This document shows positions 16,186 to 24,174 of a stretch of DNA of 42,142 nucleotides, piece after piece. Location of the stretch: the NCBI RefSeq assembly GCF_001418575.1, contig NZ_LIQR01000088.1, positions 1 to 42,142 of the forward strand, read 5' to 3'. The stretch is from Peterkaempfera griseoplana (GTDB lineage: Bacteria; Actinomycetota; Actinomycetes; Streptomycetales; Streptomycetaceae). Positions within the stretch are counted from its first letter, which is position 1. Each line of letters begins with the position of its first letter. The notes under the pieces are model-generated. The model made no database searches and was not told the DNA's origin. It saw only the letters and a list, made by a program, of their open reading frames with translations. Position numbers and translations under genes: made by a program.

Positions 16186-16649
16186 GCAAGGTGGAGAGCC
16201 GGCTGGCCGAGCTGGGGCTGACCCTGCCCGAGGTCGTCCCGCCGCTGGCGGCCTATGTGCCCGCGGTGCGCTCCGGCGACCTGGTCCTCACCTCGGGCCA
16301 GCTGCCGATGGCCGACGGCAGGATGGCCGTCACCGGCAAGGTGGGCGGCGAGGTCACCGCCGAGGAGGCCAAGGCGCTGGCCCGTGTCTGCGCCCTGAAC
16401 GCGCTGGCCGCCGTCAAGTCGGTGATCGGCGACCTCGACCGGGTCGAGCAGGTCGTCAAGGTGGTCGGCTTTGTCGCCTCCGCTCCGGACTTCACCGGTC
16501 AGCCCGGTGTGGTCAACGGCGCCAGCGAACTGTTCGGCGAGGTGTTCGGCGACGCGGGAGTGCACGCCCGCAGCGCGGTCGGGGTGGCGGTGCTGCCGCT
16601 GGACGCCCCGGTCGAGGTGGAGATCCAGGTCCGCGTCTCGGCAGGCTGA
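16182..16649 (+). CDS. RidA-family (YjgF/YER057c/UK114) deaminase
   Basis: The 155-residue protein has the Rid fold pattern: G-D-L-V-L-T-S-G-Q-L-P near residue 36, G-K-V-G-G-E-V-T-A-E-E-A, and a C-terminal G-V-H-A-R-S-A-V-G-V-A-V-L-P-L-D-A-P-V-E-V-E-I. Family members hydrolyse reactive enamine and imine intermediates released by PLP enzymes. The Arg in the A-R-S-A-V-G segment lies where the substrate-carboxylate Arg of RidA is found. It is longer than E. coli RidA and closer to the actinobacterial RidA-like group, so the exact subfamily is uncertain. It is second in a four-gene operon and uses an ATGA overlap start. Confidence 0.85.
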   Translation: MSKVESRLAELGLTLPEVVPPLAAYVPAVRSGDLVLTSGQLPMADGRMAVTGKVGGEVTAEEAKALARVCALNALAAVKSVIGDLDRVEQVVKVVGFVASAPDFTGQPGVVNGASELFGEVFGDAGVHARSAVGVAVLPLDAPVEVEIQVRVSAG

Positions 16650-16731
16650 GCCGCCGTACGGACCGCCCCGGCCCCGCCTCCCGGAGGGCGACCCGTTCGC
16701 TTTCCGGGCGCGGGGCCGTAGCATCCGCCCC

Positions 16732-17613
16732 ATGGGTGATCAGCACATGGCGATGCCGCCGTCCTGGCCGGACCGGATCAGGGCACTGGCGGCGGGGGAG
16801 CTCCAACCGGTGGCGGCGCGCCGGGCGGCCACCGTGGTGCTGCTGCGGGAGACCGGCGGCGGCCTGCAGGCCTATCTGCTGCGGCGCCGCACCACCATGG
16901 CGTTCGCCGCCGGGATGTACGCCTTCCCCGGCGGCGCCGTGGACCCGCGTGACGGCGAGGGGCGGATCGGCTGGGCCGGACCGCCGCCCGAGGAGTGGGC
17001 GCTGCGGCTGGGCACCGACCGGGCGTCGGCCCAGGCGGTGGTCTGCGCCGCGGTGCGTGAGACCTTCGAGGAGTCCGGGGTGCTGCTGGCCGGACCGGAC
17101 GGGGAGTCGGTCGTCGCCGACACCTCCGGGCCCGGGTGGCAGCAGGACCGGGCCGATCTGGAGGCCCACCGGCTCTCCTTCGCCGAGTTCCTGGCCCGGC
17201 GCGGGCTGGTGCTGCGCAGCGACCTGCTGGGCGCCTGGGCGCGCTGGATCACCCCGGAGTTCGAGGAGCGCCGCTATGACACCTGGTTCTTCGCCGCGGT
17301 GCTGCCGGGCGGCCAGCGGGCGGCGGACTCCACCGGGGAGGCCGACCGGGTGACCTGGACGGAGCCGTCGGAGGCGGTCCGGGGGTTCGAGGCCGGGCAG
17401 CTGGGCATGCTGCCGCCGACCATCACCGTGCTGCGTGAACTCGCCCCGCTGACCAGCCCGCGGACCGTACTGGAGGCCGCGGCAACCCGCACCCTGGCAC
17501 CCGTGATGGCCCGGATCCGGGTGGACGGGGACCGGGTGACGGTGCGCTGGCCCGGGTACGAACGGCTGACGCTGGACGGCGTCTTCCCCGCGGCCGCGGA
17601 CGGTGCCCGATGA
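16732..17613 (+). CDS. NUDIX hydrolase (NUDT19-like)
   Basis: The 293-residue protein has a NUDIX domain with R-R-A-A-T-V-V-L-L-R at the first strand and F-P-G-G-A-V-D at the start of the box. The helix R-E-T-F-E-E-S-G-V-L-L-A lies after a longer insert than in the classical box, as in mammalian NUDT19 and related acyl-CoA hydrolases. The substrate is probably a nucleoside-diphosphate derivative such as CoA. ATG 16732 is preferred as the first Met before the conserved part. Its end overlaps the MBL-fold gene by ATGA. This pair, NUDIX then MBL, recurs in Streptomyces and resembles NUDT19/LACTB2-like pairs. Confidence 0.87.
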   Translation: MGDQHMAMPPSWPDRIRALAAGELQPVAARRAATVVLLRETGGGLQAYLLRRRTTMAFAAGMYAFPGGAVDPRDGEGRIGWAGPPPEEWALRLGTDRASAQAVVCAAVRETFEESGVLLAGPDGESVVADTSGPGWQQDRADLEAHRLSFAEFLARRGLVLRSDLLGAWARWITPEFEERRYDTWFFAAVLPGGQRAADSTGEADRVTWTEPSEAVRGFEAGQLGMLPPTITVLRELAPLTSPRTVLEAAATRTLAPVMARIRVDGDRVTVRWPGYERLTLDGVFPAAADGAR

Positions 17614-18431
17614 CCGGCCTGATCCCCGGCGCCCCGCGGGCCGGGGTGGGCGGCCCGGCGACGGACCGGGCGGTCTGCGTCCTTGCGCCCAACCCGTCCC
17701 CGATGACGCTGGACGGCACCAACACCTGGATCGTCTCGGAGCCGGGCTCCGGCCTGGCGGTGGTGATCGACCCGGGCCCGCTCGACGAGGGGCATCTGCG
17801 GGCCGTGGTGCGCACCGCCGAGGAGCGCGGCCAGCGGATCGCCCTCACCCTGCTCACCCACGGCCATGCCGACCACGCCGAGGGCGCCGCCCGGTTCGCG
17901 GAGCTGACCGGCTCCGCGGTGCGGGCGCTGGATCCGGCGCAGCGGCTGGGCGGCGAGGGGCTGCGGCACGGCGACACGATCACCACCGGCGGGCTGGACC
18001 TGCGGGTGGTGGGCACCCCTGGCCACACCTCGGACTCGCTCTGCTTCCATCTGCCCGCCGACGGCGCGGTGCTCACCGGTGACACCGTGCTGGGCCGGGG
18101 CACCACCATGGTCGCCCATCCGGACGGCCGCCTGGGCGACTATCTGGACTCGCTGCGCAGGCTGCGCGACCTGGCCTCCGAGCACGGGGTGACGAGGGTG
18201 CTGCCGGGCCACGGGCCGGTGCTGGGTGACGCGCTGGGGGCCGTGGAGTACTACATGGCGCACCGGGCGAACCGGCTGGCGCAGGTGGAGACCGCGGTGG
18301 AGGCCGGTTACCGCACCCCGGCGGCGGTGGTGGCGCATGTCTACGCCGACGTGGACCGGGCGCTGTGGCCGGCGGCCGAGCTGTCGGTGCGGGCGCAGCT
18401 GGACTATCTGGACGAGCACGGCCTGATCTAG
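17610..18431 (+). CDS. MBL-fold hydrolase (LACTB2-like)
   Basis: The 273-residue protein has the metallo-beta-lactamase metal motif T-H-G-H-A-D-H (about residues 82-88). It also has G-T-P-G-H-T with S-D-S-L, G-D-T-V-L-G and the distal L-P-G-H-G. A C-terminal winged-helix-like segment follows (from about 210), as in LACTB2-type proteins. LACTB2 relatives include ribonucleases and thioester or lactone hydrolases; the substrate here is unknown. ATG 17610 overlaps the NUDIX stop, so the two are coupled. It is the last gene before the intergenic terminator. Confidence 0.88.
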   Translation: MTGLIPGAPRAGVGGPATDRAVCVLAPNPSPMTLDGTNTWIVSEPGSGLAVVIDPGPLDEGHLRAVVRTAEERGQRIALTLLTHGHADHAEGAARFAELTGSAVRALDPAQRLGGEGLRHGDTITTGGLDLRVVGTPGHTSDSLCFHLPADGAVLTGDTVLGRGTTMVAHPDGRLGDYLDSLRRLRDLASEHGVTRVLPGHGPVLGDALGAVEYYMAHRANRLAQVETAVEAGYRTPAAVVAHVYADVDRALWPAAELSVRAQLDYLDEHGLI

Positions 18432-18460
18432 CCGGGCGGGCCTCACCACGCCCCGCGCCG

Positions 18461-18504
18461 GGCCCCGGGCCTCCCTGCGGCTGCGCGCCGGGAGGCCTGG
18501 GGCC
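18461..18504. terminator. Bidirectional terminator between MBL gene and crp
   Basis: A 15-bp stem (18461-18475 with 18490-18504, one mismatch) has a 14-base loop. It lies between two convergent genes. Confidence 0.8.
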
Positions 18505-18529
18505 GTCGTCCGACCGGGGCGGTCGCGGG

Positions 18530-19204
18530 TCAGCGGGAGCGGCGGGCCAGACGCTCGACGTCCAGCAGGATCACCGCGCGGGCCTCCAGCCGCAGCCAGC
18601 CGCGGCCGGCGAAGTCGGCGAGGGCCTTGTTGACCGTCTCCCGGGAGGCGCCGACCAGCTGGGCCAGCTCCTCCTGGGTGAGGTCGTGCACCACGTGGAT
18701 GCCTTCCTCGGACTGCACCCCGAAGCGCCGGGAGAGGTCCAGCAGGGCCTTGGCGACGCGGCCGGGGACGTCGGAGAAGACCAGGTCCGACATGTTGTCG
18801 TTGGTCCTGCGCAGCCGGCGGGCGATGGCCCGCAGCAGCGACATGGCGACCTCGGGACGGGCGTGCAGCCAGGGCTGCAGGTCCCCGTGGCCCAGGCCCA
18901 GCATCTTGACCTCGGTCAGCGCGGTGGCGGTCGCCGTGCGCGGGCCCGGGTCGAAGAGGGAGAGCTCACCGATCATCTCGCTGGGGCCGAGGACGGCGAG
19001 CATGTTCTCGCGGCCGTCGGGGGAGGCCCGGTGCAGCTTGATCTTGCCCTCGACCACCACGTAGAGGCGGTCGCCCGGGTCGCCCTCGTGGAAGAGCGAT
19101 TCGCCGCGCGCGAGGGTCACCTCGGTCATCGAGGCGCGCAGCTCCGCCGACTGCTCGTCGTCGAGTGCCGCGAAGAGCGGGGCGCGCCGCAGAACATCGT
19201 CCAC
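18530..19204 (-). CDS. crp: Crp/Fnr-family cAMP receptor regulator
   Basis: The 224-residue protein has an N-terminal cyclic-nucleotide-binding beta roll (F-H-E-G-D-P-G-D-R-L-Y-V-V-V-E-G-K-I-K and G-E-L-S-L-F-D-P-G-P-R-T-A-T) and a C-terminal Crp helix-turn-helix (T-Q-E-E-L-A-Q-L-V-G-A-S-R-E-T-V-N-K). The P-R-T-A-T segment supplies the Arg and Thr that bind cAMP phosphate. It corresponds to Streptomyces Crp, which controls germination, precursor supply and antibiotic production. A site fitting the Streptomyces Crp consensus lies about 60 bp upstream of its own start (19264-19277), suggesting autoregulation. The start at 19204 has a GAGG-type ribosome site. Confidence 0.93.
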   Translation of the reverse strand: MDDVLRRAPLFAALDDEQSAELRASMTEVTLARGESLFHEGDPGDRLYVVVEGKIKLHRASPDGRENMLAVLGPSEMIGELSLFDPGPRTATATALTEVKMLGLGHGDLQPWLHARPEVAMSLLRAIARRLRRTNDNMSDLVFSDVPGRVAKALLDLSRRFGVQSEEGIHVVHDLTQEELAQLVGASRETVNKALADFAGRGWLRLEARAVILLDVERLARRSR

Positions 19205-19263
19205 GAGCTTCCTCCTGTTCGGCCGGGTCTGTCCGGCTCCCCATCATGCACGACGGAGAAACA

Positions 19264-19277
19264 GTGCGATCAGTCAC
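19264..19277. promoter_or_regulatory. Candidate Crp site upstream of crp
   Basis: GTG-CGATCA-GTCAC fits the reported Streptomyces Crp consensus GTG-N6-GNCAC exactly. It lies 60-73 bp before the crp start codon, where it could mediate autoregulation. Confidence 0.6.
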
Positions 19278-19304
19278 AAGGATGACGCATTCACTGTCGA
19301 TCAT

Positions 19305-19762
19305 ATGAGGAGGGGTGGGTCCGGGGCGCCCCCGGGCCCTGATCTCTTGTCCCGGAAGGGGTGCTCACGGCCGCCCCGGGCGTATCGTCGCGGGCACCCG
19401 GCGAGGGTCCGCCGGGGGTGCGGTGCGAACACCGTATGTACACCACATGGCAGGGCGGGCCGCCGTGGCCCGGTCGACCTGCGGTGATTCGTCCGGCTTA
19501 TGGCACGATTCGCGGATCGTGCTTGATGGCTGTTGTCCGCCGGGTAAGGATCGTTGTCGCACGGACTGAGCGTTTCAGCACTCGGGGGATCGATTGAGTC
19601 GACGCAGACCGGAAGCGACGGCGGGCCGCACCTGAGCCGTCACCCGGTCCATCCCCGCCTGCACTGAGCAGGCGGCTCACTTCGCAGCGGTAGTTCTCCG
19701 GCACAGGCACGGCCCGGTTCGCCATGCCTGCGTCCCGGCCTGCCCTCGAGCGCTGACCACCC
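19305..19762. promoter_or_regulatory. Upstream region of the kamA-like operon
   Basis: No gene is supported in these 458 bases. Three structured elements are visible. The first is CGGTG-CGAA-CACCG (19421-19434). The second is a perfect GCACGAT-N6-ATCGTGC palindrome (19503-19522) that could be an operator. The third is a nested hairpin just before the first gene, GCCTGC (19657-19662) with GCAGGC (19668-19673), framed by GAGCCG and CGGCTC (19634-19678). The last may be a leader-RNA structure. I could not place a convincing -10/-35 pair. Confidence 0.45.
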
Positions 19763-21163
19763 ATGGATTCCGGGGGGATCGTGTTACAGCAGCAGCCCTA
19801 TTCGTACCGTTACAGCGCCCTCGTCGAGCCCGACTGGAGAAGGATCCCGGGCTGGCGGGAGGTGACCGAGCAGCAGTGGCGCGACCCGCAGTGGCAGCGC
19901 GCGCACTGCGTCAAGAACGTCCGGCAGCTCAGGGCGGCCTACCAGGGCCTGCTGTCGGAGGACTTCTACCGCGACGTCGAGCGGGACCAGGCGGAGCGCG
20001 CCACGATGTCCCTGCTCCTGCCGCCCTATGTGCTCGGCATGATGGTGCCGGACGCCGTCCCGAGCGCCGAGGCGATGTACGCGGACCCGGTGCGGCGGCA
20101 CATGCTGCCGGTCTTCTCCGACCGCGAGACCGAGTGGCCCTCGCATCCGCACGCCTCCCGGGACTCCCTGCACGAGGCGGAGATGTGGGTGGTGGAGGGC
20201 CTGACGCACCGTTACCCCACCAAGGTGCTGGCCGAGTTGGTGTCCACCTGCCCCCAGTACTGCGGGCACTGCACCCGTATGGACCTGGTGGGCGTCTCCA
20301 CCCCCCAGGTGCCCAAGCTCAAGTTCTCGGTGCCGCAGTACGACCGGCACGAGGCGATGCTGGACTATCTGCGCCGCACCCCGGGCGTCCGCGACGTGGT
20401 GGTGTCCGGCGGGGACGTGGCCAATGTGCCCTGGCCGCGGCTGGAGTCCTTCGTGGCCGGCCTGCTGGAGATCGACCATGTCCGGGACATCCGGCTGGCC
20501 TCCAAGGCGCTGATGGACCTCCCGCAGCACTGGCTCACCGACGAGGCGCGCCGCTGCATGTCGCGGCTGGCCGGGACGGCCCGCAAGCGCGGGGTGAACC
20601 TGGCCGTGCACACCCATGTCAACTCCGCGCAGCAGGTGACGCCGCTCAACGCGGAGGCCGCCCGGACCATGCTCGACCTGGGGGTGCGCGACGTCCGCAA
20701 CCAGGGCGTGCTGATGCGCGGGGTCAACGACACCCCCGAGGCGCTGCTGGACCTCTGCTTCGCGCTGCTCGACGGGGCCGGGGTGATGCCCTACTACTTC
20801 TACCTCTGCGACATGATCCCGGGCGCCGAGCACTGGCGGCTCGCCCTGTGGGAGGCCCAGGCGCTGCAGCAGGCGGTCATGGGGTACCTGCCGGGCTTCG
20901 CCACCCCGCGGCTGGTCTGCGACGTGCCCTACGTCGGCAAGCGCTGGGTCCACCAGGTCGACCACTACGACCGCGAGCGCGGCATCTCCTACTGGACCAA
21001 GAACTACCTGACCTCGCTGGAGCGCGACGACCCGTACGCGCTGGCGAAGACCCATGAGTACTACGACCCGGTCCAGACCCTCGGTGAGGAGGGCCAGGAG
21101 TGGTGGCGAGCACACGCCGGGGCGTCGGAGACCGTATCCAGCACGAGGAGCCGCAGTGAGTGA
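19763..21163 (+). CDS. KamA-family radical SAM lysine 2,3-aminomutase-like enzyme
   Basis: The 466-residue protein has the radical SAM cluster motif C163-P-Q-Y-C167-G-H-C170 followed by T-R172, the spacing of KamA, whose Arg two residues after the last Cys binds the substrate carboxylate. In clostridial lysine 2,3-aminomutase two Asp residues 37 apart (D293, D330) hold the lysine side-chain amine. Here Y-L-C-D350 and V-C-D387 show the same spacing, while glutamate mutases have Lys and Asn. The PLP lysine is probably K393, but the usual P-G-G-G-G-K loop is P-Y-V-G-K, one residue shorter. The expected reaction is L-lysine to L-beta-lysine, or a close analogue. Codon 8 is TTA. Start ATG 19763 has no clear ribosome site; GTG 19781 is an alternative. 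First gene of the cluster; its end overlaps the next gene. Confidence 0.88.
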   Translation: MDSGGIVLQQQPYSYRYSALVEPDWRRIPGWREVTEQQWRDPQWQRAHCVKNVRQLRAAYQGLLSEDFYRDVERDQAERATMSLLLPPYVLGMMVPDAVPSAEAMYADPVRRHMLPVFSDRETEWPSHPHASRDSLHEAEMWVVEGLTHRYPTKVLAELVSTCPQYCGHCTRMDLVGVSTPQVPKLKFSVPQYDRHEAMLDYLRRTPGVRDVVVSGGDVANVPWPRLESFVAGLLEIDHVRDIRLASKALMDLPQHWLTDEARRCMSRLAGTARKRGVNLAVHTHVNSAQQVTPLNAEAARTMLDLGVRDVRNQGVLMRGVNDTPEALLDLCFALLDGAGVMPYYFYLCDMIPGAEHWRLALWEAQALQQAVMGYLPGFATPRLVCDVPYVGKRWVHQVDHYDRERGISYWTKNYLTSLERDDPYALAKTHEYYDPVQTLGEEGQEWWRAHAGASETVSSTRSRSE

Positions 21164-22892
21164 AGCCAGCCCCATAGCGCCCCTGTCGGTGCGCCGGAAG
21201 TTCCTCACCGACCCCGACCTCGGGGCGGGCAACTTCCTCCAGTACGCACTGGACCACAACCCGCACCTCGATCTGCCGCTGGTCTACAGCCACCACAACG
21301 ACCAGCACGGCCAGGTCGCCCTGCGCGGGCACAGCCTGCACCAGCTGGAGGCCCTCCGGGACCAGTACGCCCGCTGGTACTGGGCCAACGGGGTGCGGCC
21401 CGGCGAACCGGTCGCGCTCTACATCGCCGAGGGGCTGCAGCCGATCCTGCACTTCCTGGCGCTCACCGCCATCGGCGCCATCCCCGCGCTGGTGAACGAC
21501 GCCATGCCGATCGCCACGGCCAGGCGCTACCTGGACCATGTCGGGGTGGTCGGCGTGGTGGCCGACGACCCGCGGCTGATCAGCGCCGCGTACCGGCCCG
21601 GCGAGCCCCGGCCGAGGTTCATCGTCCCCAGCGCGGAGGTCCGGGCGCACGACCCGGGGTCGGGCGCCCTCCCCGAGCAGTACCCCTACCGGCACGCCGC
21701 TCAGGACGTGGTGGCGCTGATCCACTCCTCGGGCACCACCGGCACGCCCAAGTCGACGATGGTCGCGCACCGCCAGTTCTGGGTCGGCAAGGAGACCCGC
21801 ATGGTGCGCTTCCCCGCCGAGCCCTACGACCGGCTGCTGTCGCTGATGCCGCACACCCACGCCGGCGGGCTCAGCTATCTGCTCACCACCATCCTGCTGG
21901 GCCTGCCCACCCTGACCATGGGCGACTGGCGGCGCAGCGCGGTGGAGCCGGTGATGAAGGCCTTCCAGCCGACCATGGTCGCCTCCTTCCCGCGGACCTT
22001 CGTCGAGCTGGCGACGGGTGAGCTGCCGGTGGAGGCCGCCGCCCGGGTGCACACCTGGTTCAACACCGGCGACTCGGCGCACTACGGGCACATCCGCCGG
22101 CTGGTGCAGCTGGGCGAACGGCCGACCGGGCTGATCCAGCCCTGGCTGCTGCCGGAGGGCGCGGCGGACCAGACGGTGCTGGCCGGCTCGCGCTTCATCG
22201 ACGGCCTCGGCTCCTCCGAGATGGGCATGGCGCTGTTCGGCCATGCCACGACACCGGAGACCCCCCGTGACGACCGCTGCGTCGGGATGCCGGTGGAGGT
22301 GGTGGAACGGGCCGCGGTACTGGACGACGAGGGCCGGGAGGTCCCGGACGGCACGGCCGGCAACCTCGCCGTGCTGACCCCGACCCGCACCCCCGGCTAC
22401 TGGAACGACCCAGAGCTGACCCGGAGCTTCGAACTGTCCGGCTACTGGCTCACCGGCGATGTGGCGCGCAGGGAGCCCGACGGGCGCTTCTACCACCTCG
22501 ACCGCACCGTGGACGTGATCCGGACCGCGGACGGGCCGGTGTACAGCATGCCGCTGGAGGAGGTGCTGATCGCCGACTGCGACCAGCTCGTCCAGGACTG
22601 CTCGGTGATCGGGGTGCCCGGCCCGCTGGGCGACGGACAGCTGCCGGTGGCGGTGCTGAGGCTCCAGCAGGACGCCGCCACAGCGGACCCCAAGGAGCTG
22701 CTGGACACGGTGAACCAGCAGCTGGCGGCGGCCGGGCTGACCACCCTCGCGGCGGTCTTCGTGGCCGCGACCGAGGACGACTTCCCGACCGGCCCCACCG
22801 GCAAGGTGCTCAAGCGGGAGCTGCGCACCCGCTTCGCCACCGCACTGACCGGTGGCGGCCCGGCCGGCGACGGCGGGCAGGCGGTGGCCTGA
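21156..22892 (+). CDS. Free-standing AMP-forming acyl/aminoacyl ligase
   Basis: The 578-residue protein belongs to the ANL superfamily. It has the P-loop H-S-S-G-T-T-G-T-P-K-S (about 190-200), A5-like G-L-G-S-S-E-M-G, A7 Y-W-L-T-G-D-V-A-R, R-T-V-D-V-I, and A10 P-T-G-K550 with the catalytic Lys. There is no fused carrier domain. It is shorter and different from the NRPS-type A domain two genes downstream, so the cluster has two distinct carboxylate activators. The GTG start at 21156 has a GAGGAG ribosome site five bases upstream and overlaps the kamA-like stop by eight bases. It could load an acyl partner onto CoA or the carrier protein, or join beta-lysine to an amine. The substrate cannot be read from sequence. 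Confidence 0.85.
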   Translation: MSEASPIAPLSVRRKFLTDPDLGAGNFLQYALDHNPHLDLPLVYSHHNDQHGQVALRGHSLHQLEALRDQYARWYWANGVRPGEPVALYIAEGLQPILHFLALTAIGAIPALVNDAMPIATARRYLDHVGVVGVVADDPRLISAAYRPGEPRPRFIVPSAEVRAHDPGSGALPEQYPYRHAAQDVVALIHSSGTTGTPKSTMVAHRQFWVGKETRMVRFPAEPYDRLLSLMPHTHAGGLSYLLTTILLGLPTLTMGDWRRSAVEPVMKAFQPTMVASFPRTFVELATGELPVEAAARVHTWFNTGDSAHYGHIRRLVQLGERPTGLIQPWLLPEGAADQTVLAGSRFIDGLGSSEMGMALFGHATTPETPRDDRCVGMPVEVVERAAVLDDEGREVPDGTAGNLAVLTPTRTPGYWNDPELTRSFELSGYWLTGDVARREPDGRFYHLDRTVDVIRTADGPVYSMPLEEVLIADCDQLVQDCSVIGVPGPLGDGQLPVAVLRLQQDAATADPKELLDTVNQQLAAAGLTTLAAVFVAATEDDFPTGPTGKVLKRELRTRFATALTGGGPAGDGGQAVA

Positions 22893-22896
22893 CCGT

Positions 22897-24174
22897 ATGA
22901 GCGCAACCCCCCGACGCCCCCGTACGCTGCCCGTGCTGCCGCGCAGCGCCGCCTTCTGGCTGGTCGCCGCCGTCCAGGGCCTGCTGCTGTTCGCCTCCAG
23001 CGCCCCGTCGCCGCTCTATGTGGTCTACCAGGCGGCGTGGGGGTTCTCCCCGATCACCCTGACCTGGGTCTTCGCCATGTACGCCATCGCGCTGCTGGCA
23101 GCGCTGCTGGTGGCCGGCGGGATCTCCGACCACATCGGCCGCCGCTGGGCGCTGGGCGGGGCGCTGGTGGTCGAGGTCGCCGCCATGGCGCTGTTCATCG
23201 GCGCCGACGGAGTGGGCTGGCTGCTGGCCGCGCGGGCGGTCCAGGGCGTCGCCACCGGTGTCGCCACCGGGGCGACCAGCGCGGCGATCCTCGACCTGCA
23301 GCCGCCGGAGCGGCCCCGGCTGGGGTCGCTGGTCAACAGCTCCGCCCCGATCGTCGGGCTGGCGCTGGGGGCGCTGGGCGCCGGGGTGCTGGTCGAGTAC
23401 GTCCCCCGGCCCAGGGTCCTGGTGTACGCCCTGCTGCTGGCGCTGTTCGCCGCGGCGGCGCTGCTGGTGGTGCCGGCCGTCCCGGAGACCTCTCCCATGC
23501 GGCCCGGTGCGCTGGCCTCGCTGGCGCCCCGGCTGGGGATCCCCCGGGAGGCCCGCCCGCTCTTCCTGATCGTGGTGCCGTGCCTGTTCGCGGTCTGGGC
23601 GCTCGGCGGGCTGTACATGTCGCTGGGCCCCTCGATCGCGGTGGGGATCCTGCACCTGTCCAACCATCTGATCGGCGGCCTGGTCATCTTCACCCTGACC
23701 GGGGCCGGGGCGGTGGGTGCGCTGCTGCGGCGCAACCGGCTGCCCCGGCGGACCATGACCCAGGGGTTCCTGGCCTTCTTCGCCGGTGTCGGCGCCACCC
23801 TGGGCGCGCTCGCCACCACCTCCACCGTGCTGTTCTTCGCGGGCACGGTGGTCGCCGGCTACGGCTTCGGCACCGGCTTCCTGGGCGCCTTCCAGACCGT
23901 CGGGCCGCTCGCCGGACCCGACCAGCGGGCCCGGCTGCTCTCCAGCCTGTACGTGGTGTCCTACCTGGGCTTCAGCCTTCCGGCGGTGGCCGCGGGGGTG
24001 GCCGTGGTGCAGGTCGGGCTGCGGCCGACCGCCACCGCGTACGGGGTGGTGGTGATGGTGCTCGCCTGTGTCGCCCTCACCGGGCTGCTGCTGCACCGGC
24101 GGCGTGAGGCGGCGGAGCCGGCCCGGCCCGTCGCGCCCGCTCCGATGGCCGTCCGCGGCGGGCCGCCACGATGA
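22897..24174 (+). CDS. MFS transporter, probable product exporter
   Basis: The 425-residue protein has about 12 hydrophobic segments. MFS motif A lies after TM2 (G-G-I-S-D-H-I-G-R-R-W-A-L) and Q-G-V-A-T-G-V-A-T-G is found in segment 4. P-S-P-L-Y-V-V-Y in the first extracellular part resembles YfcJ/arabinose-efflux-like MFS exporters. ATG 22897 follows the ligase stop by four bases and the gene ends in an ATGA overlap with the A domain, so it is embedded in the biosynthetic operon. Export and self-protection for the cluster product is the likely job. Confidence 0.88.
   Translation: MSATPRRPRTLPVLPRSAAFWLVAAVQGLLLFASSAPSPLYVVYQAAWGFSPITLTWVFAMYAIALLAALLVAGGISDHIGRRWALGGALVVEVAAMALFIGADGVGWLLAARAVQGVATGVATGATSAAILDLQPPERPRLGSLVNSSAPIVGLALGALGAGVLVEYVPRPRVLVYALLLALFAAAALLVVPAVPETSPMRPGALASLAPRLGIPREARPLFLIVVPCLFAVWALGGLYMSLGPSIAVGILHLSNHLIGGLVIFTLTGAGAVGALLRRNRLPRRTMTQGFLAFFAGVGATLGALATTSTVLFFAGTVVAGYGFGTGFLGAFQTVGPLAGPDQRARLLSSLYVVSYLGFSLPAVAAGVAVVQVGLRPTATAYGVVVMVLACVALTGLLLHRRREAAEPARPVAPAPMAVRGGPPR

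Noticed and set aside
19498-19762. Minus-strand ORF between crp and the kamA-like gene
   Set aside because: It has no ribosome site or recognisable domain, it covers structured non-coding sequence, and its composition looks random.
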